A stretch of 64,000 bases of DNA from positions 310,443 through 374,442 of the forward strand of contig AOLX01000005.1 in NCBI GenBank assembly GCA_000336895.1, given 5' to 3'. The notes under the pieces are model-generated. The model saw only the letters and a list, made by a program, of their open reading frames with translations, did not search any database and was not told the DNA's origin. This document shows, in pieces, positions 9,102-18,977 of this stretch. The number at the start of each line of letters is the position of its first letter. Position 1 is the first letter of the stretch. This stretch comes from Haloarcula argentinensis DSM 12282 (lineage in GTDB: Archaea > Halobacteriota > Halobacteria > Halobacteriales > Haloarculaceae). The translations under genes were made by a program, and so were the position numbers.

Positions 9102-10085
9102 GTGACTTCGATATCGACGCTTCGGGCGGTGAGTCGGGCCGCGAGCAAGTACTTCGTTGTCTGGGTAATCCTTCTGGCGGGAATCGCTTTGGTTAGGCCG
9201 GACCCGTTTGTCCCAGTTTTGGACTACGTGTCCCCACTGCTCGGGCTGATAATGCTCGGGATGGGGTTGACGCTTCGGCCGACAGACTTTCGCCGACTAA
9301 TCGAGGAACCGGTTGATATCGGCATCGGCGCTGTCACACAGTGGCTGGTGATGCCTGCCGCCGCGTACGGGCTGTATGTCCTGCTTGACCTTCCGGACGC
9401 TGTCGGTATCGGTCTCATTCTGGTCGGTGCCGCTCCCGGTGGGACCGCATCGAACGTGATGACGTATCTCAGTCGGGGCGACGTGGCCCTATCTGTCGCG
9501 ATCACGACCCTTACCACCCTTGCAGCACCGATCGTGATGCCGGCCTGGGTAGTGTTTACCCTCGGTGAGCAGATCAACGTCACCTTCGCGGAGATGTTCC
9601 AGAGCATCATCCAGATTGTCATTATTCCGGTGTTGCTCGGATTCACGATCCGATATCTATTGGATCGCTATTCGCCGAAAGCCGCTGAGATAGGGACCGA
9701 CGTGTTCCCGGTTATCAGTGTCGCCGCCATCGTCGCCATCGTCGCTGGCGTCGTGGGTGCGAACGTGGACAACATTCTCACTGCTGGCCTACTCGTGCTA
9801 GTGGCGGTCGTCACGCACAACGCTATCGGGCTTGGCTCAGGATACGGTGTCGGCCGAGTAACTGGGATGTCGAGCGACCGCGTTCGGACCTGTGCGTTCG
9901 AGGTTGGGCTGCAAAACAGCGGTCTAGCCGTCGCGCTGGCGACGACGCTGTTTGAGCCTGCAGCGGCACTCATTCCAGCGCTGTTCAGCGTCTGGCACAA
10001 CATCACCGGGCCGGCGCTGGCAAGCTTCTTTAGCTGGCAGGACGACAGACAGCAATCAGTCGAGACCGTGCCGAGCGACGACTGA
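9102..10085 (+). CDS. BASS-family (bile acid:sodium symporter-like) transporter
   Basis: A 327-residue membrane protein with about nine or ten hydrophobic helices. It shows the family's two discontinuous-helix motifs: GAAPGGTASNVMTYLSRGD at about residues 109-127, and FEVGLQNSGLAVALATT near residue 270 (E and Q/N for sodium coordination). The family moves organic acids or other anions with sodium. The true substrate here (pantoate, 2-keto acid, sterol-like) cannot be told. The start codon is GTG at 9102. An overlapping ATG at 9100 is out of frame. No partner gene is close. Confidence 0.87.
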   Translation: MTSISTLRAVSRAASKYFVVWVILLAGIALVRPDPFVPVLDYVSPLLGLIMLGMGLTLRPTDFRRLIEEPVDIGIGAVTQWLVMPAAAYGLYVLLDLPDAVGIGLILVGAAPGGTASNVMTYLSRGDVALSVAITTLTTLAAPIVMPAWVVFTLGEQINVTFAEMFQSIIQIVIIPVLLGFTIRYLLDRYSPKAAEIGTDVFPVISVAAIVAIVAGVVGANVDNILTAGLLVLVAVVTHNAIGLGSGYGVGRVTGMSSDRVRTCAFEVGLQNSGLAVALATTLFEPAAALIPALFSVWHNITGPALASFFSWQDDRQQSVETVPSDD

Positions 10086-10427
10086 GACTCGCTTCCCGCG
10101 GTAACCCGGTTTTCGGTGTTATCAAATGCACTCATCTAGCTGTGAGCGACCAAGCCGTACGGACAGAGGAGCCGGGCGGGGGAACCGTTCGGCTATCCCA
10201 ACAAACAGAGTTGTCGTACTCCCGGTCTGTCTGATGACAAGATCAGCGATGTTGATTCTGTGTTGCCTGAGTAGTGATGCCACCGCTCACCGGCACCCGA
10301 TTGGTATCTTTTCAGGTGAGACTAAAACAGATTAGTGATTCCTCCCTTTCGACGTAACACAGTGTATACGATGTTCAGCCCGTGAAATACCGAGCCGCTA
10401 TGTGTCCGTCCGTGCTCTGCTTAGACG
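10086..10427. other. Intergenic, no supported gene
   Basis: About 340 bp between convergent genes. The one open frame is basic with unlikely composition for this genome. Nothing else was recognised. Confidence 0.5.
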
Positions 10428-10610
10428 TCACCGGCGATTGGAAACGTTGAACGAGTGCTGGCACTGCGGGCAGTGATAGATCGTCGTATATCCGGTGCTC
10501 GAAACATCCCAGTCTCCCCCGATCATACCACTCTCAAAATCACAGTCCGGGCAGAACAGAACCATTTTCGATGGTGTCCCGATAGTGTCTGTAGTTTCCT
10601 TACGAGCCAT
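10428..10610 (-). CDS. Small zinc-ribbon protein
   Basis: A 60-residue protein starting MARKETTDTIGTPSKMVLFC. Two CPxC knuckles (FCPDCDF and HCPQCQH) about 30 residues apart should bind one zinc. Haloarchaea encode many such one-domain zinc-finger proteins, often as expression modulators or translation-associated factors, but the role here is unknown. The internal ATG at 10610 fits the conserved start better than the longer reading frame. Confidence 0.78.
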   Translation of the reverse strand: MARKETTDTIGTPSKMVLFCPDCDFESGMIGGDWDVSSTGYTTIYHCPQCQHSFNVSNRR

Positions 10611-10851
10611 TTGCATTGATAGCGTAACATGATGAATGGAGCGCAATATATGCTACCCCCCGGTTTTCAGTATTTGATATCGCAGTCATCATTCAGATAC
10701 CCCGTGCTGTTTCCGGACAGAGTACAGCCATTGTCACATCTTGACAGGCGATCGGGGTAACACCGATGTAACTACCTGACACCGGTGTCCGCGAGTCCTT
10801 TTGAGGGAGCTACACCTCCGTATTGATGCTGACATACCCACACAACACAAT

Positions 10852-11508
10852 ATGTCTCAACAGAAATCAGATTACGCAGACGACGCGGATATCGACGAAT
10901 CGCTGGACGAGCTGGCCTCCGAGGAGACCATCGAGGAAACCGTCGAGAACCTAGAGGCAAACGGATTCGATGTCATCGTCGCTGACTCGGCTGATGAGGC
11001 GCTCGCAGAACTTCAGTCACTCATCCCCGCAGCGGCGTCTGTGATGAACGGCCACTCGACGACGCTCGAAGAGATCGGGTTCGTCGAGTACCTGAGCGAG
11101 GGGGACCACGAGTGGGAGAGCCTCCCCGACGAGATCTGGAGTATCGACGACGACGCGAAGCGCCAGGCTGCCCGCCGAGAGTCACAGACGGCGGATTACT
11201 TCCTCGGAGGCATCAACGGCATTTCCCAGACCGGCGAACTCGTCGCGGCGGACCGTTCGGGGAGCCGCATCGGTGCGTATCCGTTCGCGGCCAGTAACGT
11301 CGTCATCGTCAGTGGCGTGAACAAGATCGTGCCGACACTCGAAGACGCGCTCGACCGACTGGAAACCGTTGCATATCCACTCGAAAACGAGCGTGCGAAG
11401 GAGGCCTACGGCGTCGATTCCGCGATTGCCAAACAACTCATCCTCCGTCAGGAGCTCGAAGAGGACCGGACTACTGTTGTCCTCGTCCGAGAACACCTCG
11501 GCTACTAA
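10852..11508 (+). CDS. LUD-domain protein (lactate utilisation LutC-like)
   Basis: A 218-residue cytoplasmic protein of the LUD (LutB/LutC) superfamily. The family hallmarks are NGHSTTLEEIGF in the first third, then a glycine-rich ADYFLGGINGISQTGELVAADRSGSR loop and VVIVSGVNKIVPTLEDAL. LutC acts with LutA and LutB in bacterial L-lactate oxidation. No lutA or lutB neighbours are present, so the domain may serve elsewhere. The ATG at 10852 is chosen because the acidic haloarchaeal N terminus begins there. Confidence 0.85.
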   Translation: MSQQKSDYADDADIDESLDELASEETIEETVENLEANGFDVIVADSADEALAELQSLIPAAASVMNGHSTTLEEIGFVEYLSEGDHEWESLPDEIWSIDDDAKRQAARRESQTADYFLGGINGISQTGELVAADRSGSRIGAYPFAASNVVIVSGVNKIVPTLEDALDRLETVAYPLENERAKEAYGVDSAIAKQLILRQELEEDRTTVVLVREHLGY

Positions 11509-11696
11509 TTGTAGTAATTCGCGGCTGAATGGTGTCGGCTCCGCTACCCTTCCTTTCAGGTTAGAAACACACTATCGAAAAACACCGGTTCTCGACACGT
11601 TCTCAGTCTTCGTAGTCTCCGGGACAACAGCCTGTCGATGAGGTTGATCCGGACCATGTAACAGAGATAATTTGACGGGTGCCAGACTGGCAGGAG

Positions 11697-12293
11697 CTAC
11701 GAAACCAGATGAGAGTCGATATACGAAAACAGAGACGCTTTCGCTGCGGCCGTCGCGGCTTCACGGTCGGTCGTGAGGCGGCTATACATGGTTCCTTTGA
11801 TCGTTGCTAGAATGTGTTCGGCCGCGTGCGTCGGATCAACATCGCGAAACACATCCGCTTCAACGCCTCGGCGAACAGTTTTTTCGATGATTGTAGCGAG
11901 TCGAGTATCGATCTCGGTGAACTGCTCGCGAAATACCTCCCGCTCCAGCGCTTGCGGGGAGAGCGTGACTAAAACGCTGTGTAGCTGGCGTCTCTCCTCG
12001 GTTAGCTGACACGGGAGGAGTGTCCTGATGATGTGGTTGAGGTCTTGTTTCGGATCGTCACCGATGCTGGTATTGATCGTCTCCTCGAATCGGTCCACAG
12101 TGAATCTGAGGAACCGAAGAAGCAGGGCGTCTTTCGAGTCGTAATAGTGGTATATCGTCGACTTGGCCTTGTCAAGTTCATTAGAGATACGCGATATCGA
12201 GAGCGCAGCGTACCCACTGTTAACAAGCGCTCTGTGAGTTGCGTGCATAATTTCCTTTTCAGTTTCACAGAGGGCGTCGCTCTCTTTAGTCAT
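11697..12293 (-). CDS. TetR/AcrR-family regulator (downstream of RND exporter)
   Basis: A 198-residue repressor-type protein with an N-terminal TetR helix-turn-helix (LSISRISNELDKAKSTIYHYYDSKDALL, residues 33-60) and a helical ligand-binding region. It follows the RND exporter gene on the same strand after about 144 bp. It resembles the second TetR gene (17386-17985) in the HTH, suggesting the two are paralogous regulators of one efflux system. A near-palindrome, TGAC-N7-GTCA, lies upstream at 12372-12386. Confidence 0.88.
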   Translation of the reverse strand: MTKESDALCETEKEIMHATHRALVNSGYAALSISRISNELDKAKSTIYHYYDSKDALLLRFLRFTVDRFEETINTSIGDDPKQDLNHIIRTLLPCQLTEERRQLHSVLVTLSPQALEREVFREQFTEIDTRLATIIEKTVRRGVEADVFRDVDPTHAAEHILATIKGTMYSRLTTDREAATAAAKASLFSYIDSHLVS

Positions 12294-12371
12294 ATAGACA
12301 GTCGTCCTCCCTGACTGTAGCTGGGGTGGCAGTACAGTAACGCTTGTTCGAACGCTGTCCCCGAACGGTTC

Positions 12372-12386
12372 TGACTAAGTTTGTCA
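12372..12386. promoter_or_regulatory. Candidate TetR operator (TGAC-N7-GTCA)
   Basis: An inverted repeat TGACTAAGTTTGTCA lies about 80 bp upstream of the TetR gene and downstream of the RND gene. Its first seven bases (TGACTAA) match the start of the palindrome upstream of the COG1361 gene at 16981. An operator role is inferred only. Confidence 0.35.
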
Positions 12387-12437
12387 GTTTGGTCATAGCG
12401 GGCCCAGGTGAGCAGGAGCCGAAGTGAGTGGACCGCA

Positions 12438-14930
12438 TCAGTTCACGCTCCGCGATTGGCGCGACGAGAGTAGCGTCCCAAGCGTTCCACGGCTGCGGTC
12501 CCAGATGACGATCGAAGTTGGGAGCACCAGTATGGACGCTACGAACGAATAGAGCACACTAAGGGCGATCAATAACCCGAACTGCCCCAGGATCGGGACG
12601 ACTGCGAGGACGAGCACTCCGGTTCCGGATGTCGTGGTGACCATACTGCCGGCCAACGCACCACCGGTTCCCCGGACGCTGATGTCGAGTGCTTCGAGCA
12701 AGCCGACATCGCCACGGTACTCCTCGGAGAACCGATGGACGAGGTGGGCGGAGTAATCGATACCGAGCCCGATTCCGATCGATAACGTCGTTCCGGTGAG
12801 GACGTTAAATGGGATGTCCAGATACCGCATTGTCGCAGCCAAGGCGGCAATGGTGAGCAGTATCGGGATGAGGTTCGCAACCCCGAGCCCGGGACGGCGT
12901 TCAAGTAGCCAGTACGCGAACAACAGGAACACTGCAGACGCGAGGATTGCGAGACCCAGGCTTATGTACGCCGATTCTGCGATTACATCCGAGACGGCTT
13001 TGAGTACCACAACGCTGCCGGTTGCGGTCGCCTCCATCCGGAACTCATCAGCAACGGCTCTCGTGTCCTCTGTCACTTCCTGTTGACTCGCATCGGACTC
13101 GACAGAGTACACGATCCGCGTGCGCGTGTAGTCGTCAGTCATGTACGATGCTGCCCGGTCGCCGTACGGTGAGTCATACAGCGCGTTGTAGATGGTCGGA
13201 AGATTCTGGTCGGGGACACCGTTACCGTTCTGATCGTTCTGTGCGACGAGTTGTCGGAACTCCGGTGAAGCACGCTCGTAGCGGTTAATCACGGTAAGGA
13301 TGCTGGTCGAATCTGCACTCCCACCGGTGGTAACAAAGGAGTCGGGTGGGTCCTGATTCGCCCGGTGGATCTCCTCTAGCGCTGTTCCGTCCTGCAACGA
13401 CCCTTCAACGTATACGGTTACTGTATCACTCTCGCCGCTCTCGAAGTTGTCCTCAAGATAGTTTATCTGTTTCGTGACTGTGTACTCGCTCGGAGCCACA
13501 GCTTCCGGCAGGACCTCGACGTATCCGGGGTTCTCCTCCGGTGGGAGGAAGTCCTCAGTGGTGAACCGGGTATCGATTCCAGTCCCATACGCCCCCATGG
13601 CTGCCGTAGACACCAGCACGAGGGCGAAGAATACGTACGGGGCTCGGCGGGCGATTGCGACACCAACAGTCAGCGATTTACCGACTGCGGAGTCCTCAGA
13701 GCCAATCGGAGCAGTACTGAATTCGGGGAGGTCGTATCGCACCCGCTGCTGGTCCGTGAAGTGCTTCAGCGCTGGCAGGAAGATACCGAAGATGAGGAAT
13801 GTAAATAGGATTCCCACACTGGCGACGAACCCGAGGTCGCGGATCGGACCAAGCTGACTGGTCCCGTTCGCGGCGAATCCCAGTACTGTCGTGCCAGTTA
13901 CGATGAAGAACGCCGGGAGTAACTGATCTGTCGCGGTCCGCATTGCAGGCGTCGGTTCGATCCCCTCGACGCGTTCTTCGCGATATCGATTTACCGCGTG
14001 GATCCCGAAGTCGATTCCAACGGCGAGAAGCAACGGCGGGACTGTGATCAACATCTGCGTGAAGGGGATACCGGCCCATCCCATGAACCCGAATGTCCAT
14101 ATAATTGCCATCGCTAAGGAGACGAGGCCAATGAGCAGATCAAACGGGTCCCGGTACGCGATGATGAGGAAGAACAGAATCAGGACCACGGCAGCCGGGA
14201 CGACGAGTCCAAGCGAATCAGAGATGACACTGCTCAGTTCTGCGGAGATGATCCCACTGCCGAAGACAGAGATATCACCATCGACCGAACTGACGATATA
14301 GTCCGCTTCCTGTTGGATGGGCGTCAGTGGTGATGTCCCCTCTGTCCCGGCACTGCTTGAGACACCTGGCACTTCGTGCGTAACAGTTGTCAGTGTTGCA
14401 GATGCCGATGGCTCTTCTCGGTTGAGGTCGTTGCTGAGAAGTCCTACGACTGCCGGCTGGCGATCGAGCGTCGTTCGAGTGGCCGATTTGATTTCCGACT
14501 GTGAGGCTGCTTCGACGGCATCGATCTGTTCGGGCAGTGTCTCCGCGTCCGGGGCAAGCGTCTGTGCGACGGCCTGTGCGACACTCGTTGTTCCGACAAC
14601 GTCCTGTGATTCGCGCTGTGTCAGCCGGTTCTGGGCTTTCAGCATATTGAGGATCGCCGGCTTTGACAGGACGTTCTGGTCCTTCTGGATAAGCGTTGTA
14701 GAGCCGGTCCCTTCGCCGAACGGTTCGCGCTCGAAGTTATCATTGACCTCGTCGAACGCTTCCTGTGCAGGAACGCCATCAGTGAACTGTGATGTCCCCG
14801 AGTCGGTCGCAGTCATGCCGAACCCTGCCGACAGAATGAGGGTCATAACGATGAACGCAGCAACGACTGTCTTGTCACGATTGACAATCCAATCGTCCAG
14901 GATGTCGATATATTTTTGATAGTCTAACAT
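12438..14930 (-). CDS. RND/MMPL-family exporter
   Basis: An 830-residue polytopic protein with the two-fold RND layout: one membrane helix at the N terminus, a large extracytoplasmic loop, then five helices (VVPAAVVLILFFLIIAYRDP and following), repeated in the second half. GIDFGIHAVNRYREE and GIGLGIDYSAHLVHRFSEEY are the conserved helix-4 motifs with Asp residues for proton coupling, as in MMPL/HpnN-type hydrophobe exporters. It follows the COG1361 gene by 27 bp, so the two are cotranscribed. The COG1361 protein may act as its extracellular partner. The substrate is unknown, perhaps lipid-like. Confidence 0.9.
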   Translation of the reverse strand: MLDYQKYIDILDDWIVNRDKTVVAAFIVMTLILSAGFGMTATDSGTSQFTDGVPAQEAFDEVNDNFEREPFGEGTGSTTLIQKDQNVLSKPAILNMLKAQNRLTQRESQDVVGTTSVAQAVAQTLAPDAETLPEQIDAVEAASQSEIKSATRTTLDRQPAVVGLLSNDLNREEPSASATLTTVTHEVPGVSSSAGTEGTSPLTPIQQEADYIVSSVDGDISVFGSGIISAELSSVISDSLGLVVPAAVVLILFFLIIAYRDPFDLLIGLVSLAMAIIWTFGFMGWAGIPFTQMLITVPPLLLAVGIDFGIHAVNRYREERVEGIEPTPAMRTATDQLLPAFFIVTGTTVLGFAANGTSQLGPIRDLGFVASVGILFTFLIFGIFLPALKHFTDQQRVRYDLPEFSTAPIGSEDSAVGKSLTVGVAIARRAPYVFFALVLVSTAAMGAYGTGIDTRFTTEDFLPPEENPGYVEVLPEAVAPSEYTVTKQINYLEDNFESGESDTVTVYVEGSLQDGTALEEIHRANQDPPDSFVTTGGSADSTSILTVINRYERASPEFRQLVAQNDQNGNGVPDQNLPTIYNALYDSPYGDRAASYMTDDYTRTRIVYSVESDASQQEVTEDTRAVADEFRMEATATGSVVVLKAVSDVIAESAYISLGLAILASAVFLLFAYWLLERRPGLGVANLIPILLTIAALAATMRYLDIPFNVLTGTTLSIGIGLGIDYSAHLVHRFSEEYRGDVGLLEALDISVRGTGGALAGSMVTTTSGTGVLVLAVVPILGQFGLLIALSVLYSFVASILVLPTSIVIWDRSRGTLGTLLSSRQSRSVN

Positions 14931-14957
14931 TGTGACATATACGTTAGCCTCGGAGAG

Positions 14958-16892
14958 TTACTGTCGCCTGTACCAGACGATGCCGCCAACGACTGCCAGG
15001 AGTGCAACGCCACCGATAAGCCACACTGGCGTTCCGCCGCCTCCAGACTGGTCGGTGACTTCTATTGGGAGACTGTACGTGTCTGAGACCCGTTTATCAC
15101 CGTCAGGCATCTCATACTGGAAGTCGAGATTGAGCGGATACGTCTTGTCCAGCGCATTGCTTCCCGCTGAGAGCTGGACCGAAACCGTTTCTGATTCACC
15201 GGGTTCCAGCTCAGCGATAAACGTTTCATCGTCACTGCTGCTGAGGGGATCATTGACGAACGCCTTCCCTTCGATACTGGTCAGCGTCTTGTCTTTCGTA
15301 TTCGTTATCGTAAATGTAATCGAGCGGTCTTGCCCCACACCGAGCGTTGCGTTCTGCATTTCGATGTCGAATTCGTCCTGACTGCCAGCCACTGTTGAAC
15401 GAATTTCGAGTGTGTCTGCGTCAACCCTGTCACCGTTATCGTCGCGGTAGCTCACGCCGAAGTCAAACTGCCGGGCGCCTGCCTCTGCGCTGTTGGACAC
15501 GTCAACGCCAAAGCTGAAGTTGGCCGATTCGCCCGCATCGAGATTTCCGACAGCATACTGTGTCTCCTTTGGCGACAGTGTCGACTGCTGGCTCTGCCAG
15601 GAGACGACGACGTTCTCCACGTCACGGGTTCCGGTGTTTGTGAGGGTTGCACTCAGTGAGCCGTCCTCACCTGCCTGCAGTGACGCCTCGATATCGGATA
15701 CGCCAAAGTTCTGCTCAGGCGCAGGGGTAATGCTCATCGGGACATCATCATACGCGCTGGTATCGCCTTCTTGATCGTCGTACTGTACGGTAGCCGACAG
15801 AGCGTAGCTTCTGTCTTCAGCGTCGGGGCTCGCTGTCGCATCAACACGGACTGTTCGAACTTCGCCTGGCTCCCACTCTCCCACATATGCGGTCGTCGAC
15901 GGACTCTGGCCGAACGTTATGTCCGCGTTTTGTGAGTTGAACTTGACAGCGGCGTCGTTGACCGTCAACGGGCCCGTGTTGCGTAGATTTACCTCGTACG
16001 TCCCTGTATTGCTGACAGCAACGGAGCTGCTTGCATTGACGACTGAGAACGTCTGTTCGGGGTCGGGTGCAACTGCAACGGATTGACTTGGCGACTGTGT
16101 TCTGAGGCCATCCTCATTGTCAAATGCCACCGACAAGTCGAATTGATACGACTCTGGCTCTGCGGCTTCTGTGGAAGTCACGCGATACCGGAACGTCCGG
16201 GTTTCACCCGTTTCCCATGTGTCGACAAACCGTGAGGTTGCAGTCCCGCCACTCACTGTGAGGTCTTGGTTCTGTGATTCAAGGGTTACCGCAGCGTTCC
16301 GTGCAGGACTGTCTCCAGTATTTTCCACACTGACCGCCACTGTTCCTGTCGAATCTACGCGCGCGTCCGATTCAACATTAGTTACGTTGAACGTGGCGTC
16401 GTCGGTGACATCTATTTCAATGTCTACAGTTTCTCTCGTTTGGTCCTCATCCCGTGCACCTGTTCCTTCGGAAATGTAGCTCGTGTGCTTGTAATCCAAT
16501 CGTAGCTGTGCATCATACGTTCCGGAACTGGCGTCATCATCCACGCTGATCGTAAACGGAACCGTAGTCTTCGGCCCCGCTTGCAGCGTTCCAAGGCTTC
16601 GTTTCGAGTTCTTGACTGATATCGGCGCATCCCCTGAACCAAGCGAGACAGTGAGCCCTTTGGCTGTTGTTACTTCACTGTTCAACGCCGGATTTTGGGC
16701 TGAGCCACTTTCAAGATCGCCAGTGTTGACCAGCGAAATTTCTATCCTCTTTTGTTCACCAGGGGCGACAGTGTCGTCTTCGAGCGTTGCATCGATATCG
16801 GGGCTCCCAATGACCGCAGCGGTTGCCGTTCCGCTAGTTACAAGAATCCCCACTACGGCCAAGAGTAGCAGCTTCTGTGCGTTAGATGCCAT
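14958..16892 (-). CDS. COG1361 surface protein with CARDB-like repeats
   Basis: A 644-residue exported protein with a signal peptide (residues 1-25, ending near TATA-AVIG), four or five Ig-like CARDB/NEW3-type domains, and a C-terminal membrane anchor (GTPVWLIGGVALLAVVGG). Each domain has the signature N-T-G-D/T-R with a strand following, such as SLVNTGDLESGS, SVENTGDSPARN, NLRNTGPLTVND and TLTNTGTRDVEN. COG1361 proteins occur next to RND exporters in haloarchaea and probably form the outer part of the complex. The ATG at 16892 is preferred to the TTG at 16913. Confidence 0.88.
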   Translation of the reverse strand: MASNAQKLLLLAVVGILVTSGTATAAVIGSPDIDATLEDDTVAPGEQKRIEISLVNTGDLESGSAQNPALNSEVTTAKGLTVSLGSGDAPISVKNSKRSLGTLQAGPKTTVPFTISVDDDASSGTYDAQLRLDYKHTSYISEGTGARDEDQTRETVDIEIDVTDDATFNVTNVESDARVDSTGTVAVSVENTGDSPARNAAVTLESQNQDLTVSGGTATSRFVDTWETGETRTFRYRVTSTEAAEPESYQFDLSVAFDNEDGLRTQSPSQSVAVAPDPEQTFSVVNASSSVAVSNTGTYEVNLRNTGPLTVNDAAVKFNSQNADITFGQSPSTTAYVGEWEPGEVRTVRVDATASPDAEDRSYALSATVQYDDQEGDTSAYDDVPMSITPAPEQNFGVSDIEASLQAGEDGSLSATLTNTGTRDVENVVVSWQSQQSTLSPKETQYAVGNLDAGESANFSFGVDVSNSAEAGARQFDFGVSYRDDNGDRVDADTLEIRSTVAGSQDEFDIEMQNATLGVGQDRSITFTITNTKDKTLTSIEGKAFVNDPLSSSDDETFIAELEPGESETVSVQLSAGSNALDKTYPLNLDFQYEMPDGDKRVSDTYSLPIEVTDQSGGGGTPVWLIGGVALLAVVGGIVWYRRQ

Positions 16893-16980
16893 ATTAGTAA
16901 GGCTTCCATTCAATCCGCGATTCGTTGGTGGTCATAAACGGCTTCGAAATTCTTCGTTTGCCAGTCGTCATTCCTGTAGC

Positions 16981-16998
16981 TGACTAAACGTTCAATCA
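16981..16998. promoter_or_regulatory. Palindromic operator and TATA box of the efflux operon
   Basis: The sequence TGACTAAACGTTCAATCA reads nearly the same on both strands (14 of 18 bases), with a perfect AACGTT centre. On the minus strand it lies just downstream of ACTATAT, a plausible TATA box. A protein bound here would block transcription of the COG1361-RND-TetR genes. One or both TetR proteins are the obvious candidates. The remainder of the 16.9-17.4 kb gap holds no gene. Confidence 0.55.
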
Positions 16999-17385
16999 CA
17001 TATAGTGCTTTCGTATCTCTGAGGTTCGGCTGGGAACAATCAGCCGGTCAAAACCCGGGCTGTTCGATTTTCGGTTCCTCTAGCTGTTTGCGACACAAAG
17101 TCCACAAAGACCACCAGAGGGGCTTAGAGGTACGATACGCATAATAGATATACGAACGGAAAGAACGGGAATGCAGTCCAGTTCACCCTTGAGACAAGGG
17201 TCAACAATACGCTTAAGTTTATTGAATGTATAATCAACTGTATGGCTATATACGAACAGTTGTCCTTACTCAATCCAGTGATGAAAACGAGGCCCCAGAC
17301 TGGCCACATGGCCGACAACGAGGAAACAGTAGAACCGTGAGTGATTTGAACCGTACCGTTCAAGCAAAGAACGGTCGATGTAAAG

Positions 17386-17985
17386 ATGACTAACGAGATA
17401 TCCTTTTTTGAGAACCCGGAAGGGACCCGCGAGGAGATCCTCGAAGCCACCTTCTATGCACTGCGTCAGCACGGGTATGCGGAGCTGACTATTTCGAAGA
17501 TAGGTGACGAATTCGGAAAGAGTCAGTCACTCATATACCACCACTATGATAATAAAGACGAGTTACTGGTAGACCTTCTTGACTATATGCTTGAGCAGGT
17601 CGAAAATCAGGTCCCGCTTCCCAACCAGTCTCCCGAGGCGTACATCGAGGTCATCATCGACGAAATATTTGGGACCAGCAGTAACAGTGATGTCGAGTTT
17701 TCTCAGGCTGTGATTGAGTTGCGGGCGCAGGCAGCACACGATGATGATTACAACCGTCTCTTTCGCAGGAGTGATGACTTTATTCGAAAGCAGATCGCCC
17801 GTGTCATCCAAGCGGGTGTTGATGCCGGTGCGTTTGATGTCGAAGACCCATCGCAGACAGCCGCACTATTTCACACAGTCTTAGTCGGTATTCAGGCGGA
17901 ACGGATTACCAGCGACGAGGACACAATCGACGACGTGAGAGCCGAATTCCGGCGGTATGTCGAGCACTGTTTACTCTCGGAGTAG
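17386..17985 (+). CDS. TetR/AcrR-family regulator, divergent from the efflux operon
   Basis: A 199-residue TetR-type protein. The HTH lies at residues about 25-55 (ELTISKIGDEFGKSQSLIYHHYDNKDELL), followed by a typical helical effector domain ending in RRYVEHCLLSE. It is divergent from the COG1361-RND-TetR operon and is probably its repressor, acting at the palindrome 16981-16998. Having two TetR genes at one RND locus suggests two inputs or mutual control. Confidence 0.9.
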   Translation: MTNEISFFENPEGTREEILEATFYALRQHGYAELTISKIGDEFGKSQSLIYHHYDNKDELLVDLLDYMLEQVENQVPLPNQSPEAYIEVIIDEIFGTSSNSDVEFSQAVIELRAQAAHDDDYNRLFRRSDDFIRKQIARVIQAGVDAGAFDVEDPSQTAALFHTVLVGIQAERITSDEDTIDDVRAEFRRYVEHCLLSE

Positions 17986-18013
17986 CCACGCTGAGTAATG
18001 TCTGGCTGATCGA

Positions 18014-18742
18014 TTAACTGCCCCCGTCAGCTGTCATGCCGCCACCGGGCATCGACTGGCAGTTCCCTTCGGGTTTCTGGATCGGCTCGACTGAGCCCCA
18101 CGAGTGGAAATCCCACCGCATTGACTCGGCTTCAATACGTCGCGGATACCCGGAGTCCACGAGGACGTAGTATGTCACCGGTTCCTGAGAGCCGTCCTGA
18201 GAGATTTCATACACCAATACTTCCTCGCCATCGATGGTATCCCGGCCGACCGGCGTGAGGTCTGAATTTGCCTCCGGCTGATCGGCGAACCGACCCGGAT
18301 CAACCTCGTCACGGCTCATCCCCTGTTGCATCGTTCCCCGGAGACACTGCCCCCCAGCAACGGTGTACGTACTGTTCCCAATGTGGTACATCTCCATCTG
18401 TTGTCCTTGCTGATCAAACGACCAGTACATATCCCCTTGGTAGTAACGACCAGTCATCTCGATGGTCCGCCCCTCAGACTGCATGGTGGCTGTCATCGCA
18501 TACGATTCTGGGAACTGCGTGATCTGTCCGAACTGTGTCGATCTATCATCGTTTCCGCTGCCCGACAATGCATCTGTGCCGGTTGTCTCACCTTGACCAG
18601 GCGTTGGTTCGGCTCCGCCGCCACTCTCTGTTTCGTCTGACTCACTATTTTGATCGCTGCTGCAACCGGCGAGTGCGATCAGTCCCGAACCCACGGCTCC
18701 GAGTAACTGCCGTCTGGATAGTTGATGCATGGAGGCGGACAT
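18014..18742 (-). CDS. Lipoprotein with LolA-like fold
   Basis: A 242-residue Tat-type lipoprotein: LSRRQLLGAV, then a lipobox at Cys27 (IALAGCSS), followed by a Ser/Thr/Gly-rich linker. The mature domain resembles the LolA/LppX-type half-barrel: FPESYAMTATMQSEGRTIEM, a Met/Gln-rich middle, then DTIDGEEVLVYEI and YYVLVDSGYPRRIE. Such domains bind lipids or hydrophobic compounds. It is convergent with the TetR gene and may be part of the efflux locus in function. The start is ATG at 18742. A later ATG at 18730 is also possible. Confidence 0.72.
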   Translation of the reverse strand: MSASMHQLSRRQLLGAVGSGLIALAGCSSDQNSESDETESGGGAEPTPGQGETTGTDALSGSGNDDRSTQFGQITQFPESYAMTATMQSEGRTIEMTGRYYQGDMYWSFDQQGQQMEMYHIGNSTYTVAGGQCLRGTMQQGMSRDEVDPGRFADQPEANSDLTPVGRDTIDGEEVLVYEISQDGSQEPVTYYVLVDSGYPRRIEAESMRWDFHSWGSVEPIQKPEGNCQSMPGGGMTADGGS

Positions 18743-18840
18743 CTTCAACAAACAGATACTGCCGAAAATTCATGACTATTGTTACCATATGTATCTCGCT
18801 CTGATCACGGATGTTCGTCGTGTGTGTATTGACTGGTCGA

Positions 18841-18868
18841 TATAGTCTAGCATAGCTATACCGTATAG
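18841..18868. promoter_or_regulatory. TATAG palindrome in HalOD1 upstream region
   Basis: A perfect inverted repeat CTATAC-C-GTATAG lies at 18856-18868, with a further TATAG copy at 18841. The motif is like that beside parA. It sits about 110 bp upstream of the HalOD1 gene and could be a second partition or regulatory site. Confidence 0.3.
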
Positions 18869-18977
18869 TTTAGTAGAGTAGTTATAATCTAGTTCAAGAT
18901 TGGATTGAAGATAGTAGTTATTATGCCCGAATATTCATACATGTATTATATGTACGATCCAGTTGTTTACTAGAGAG

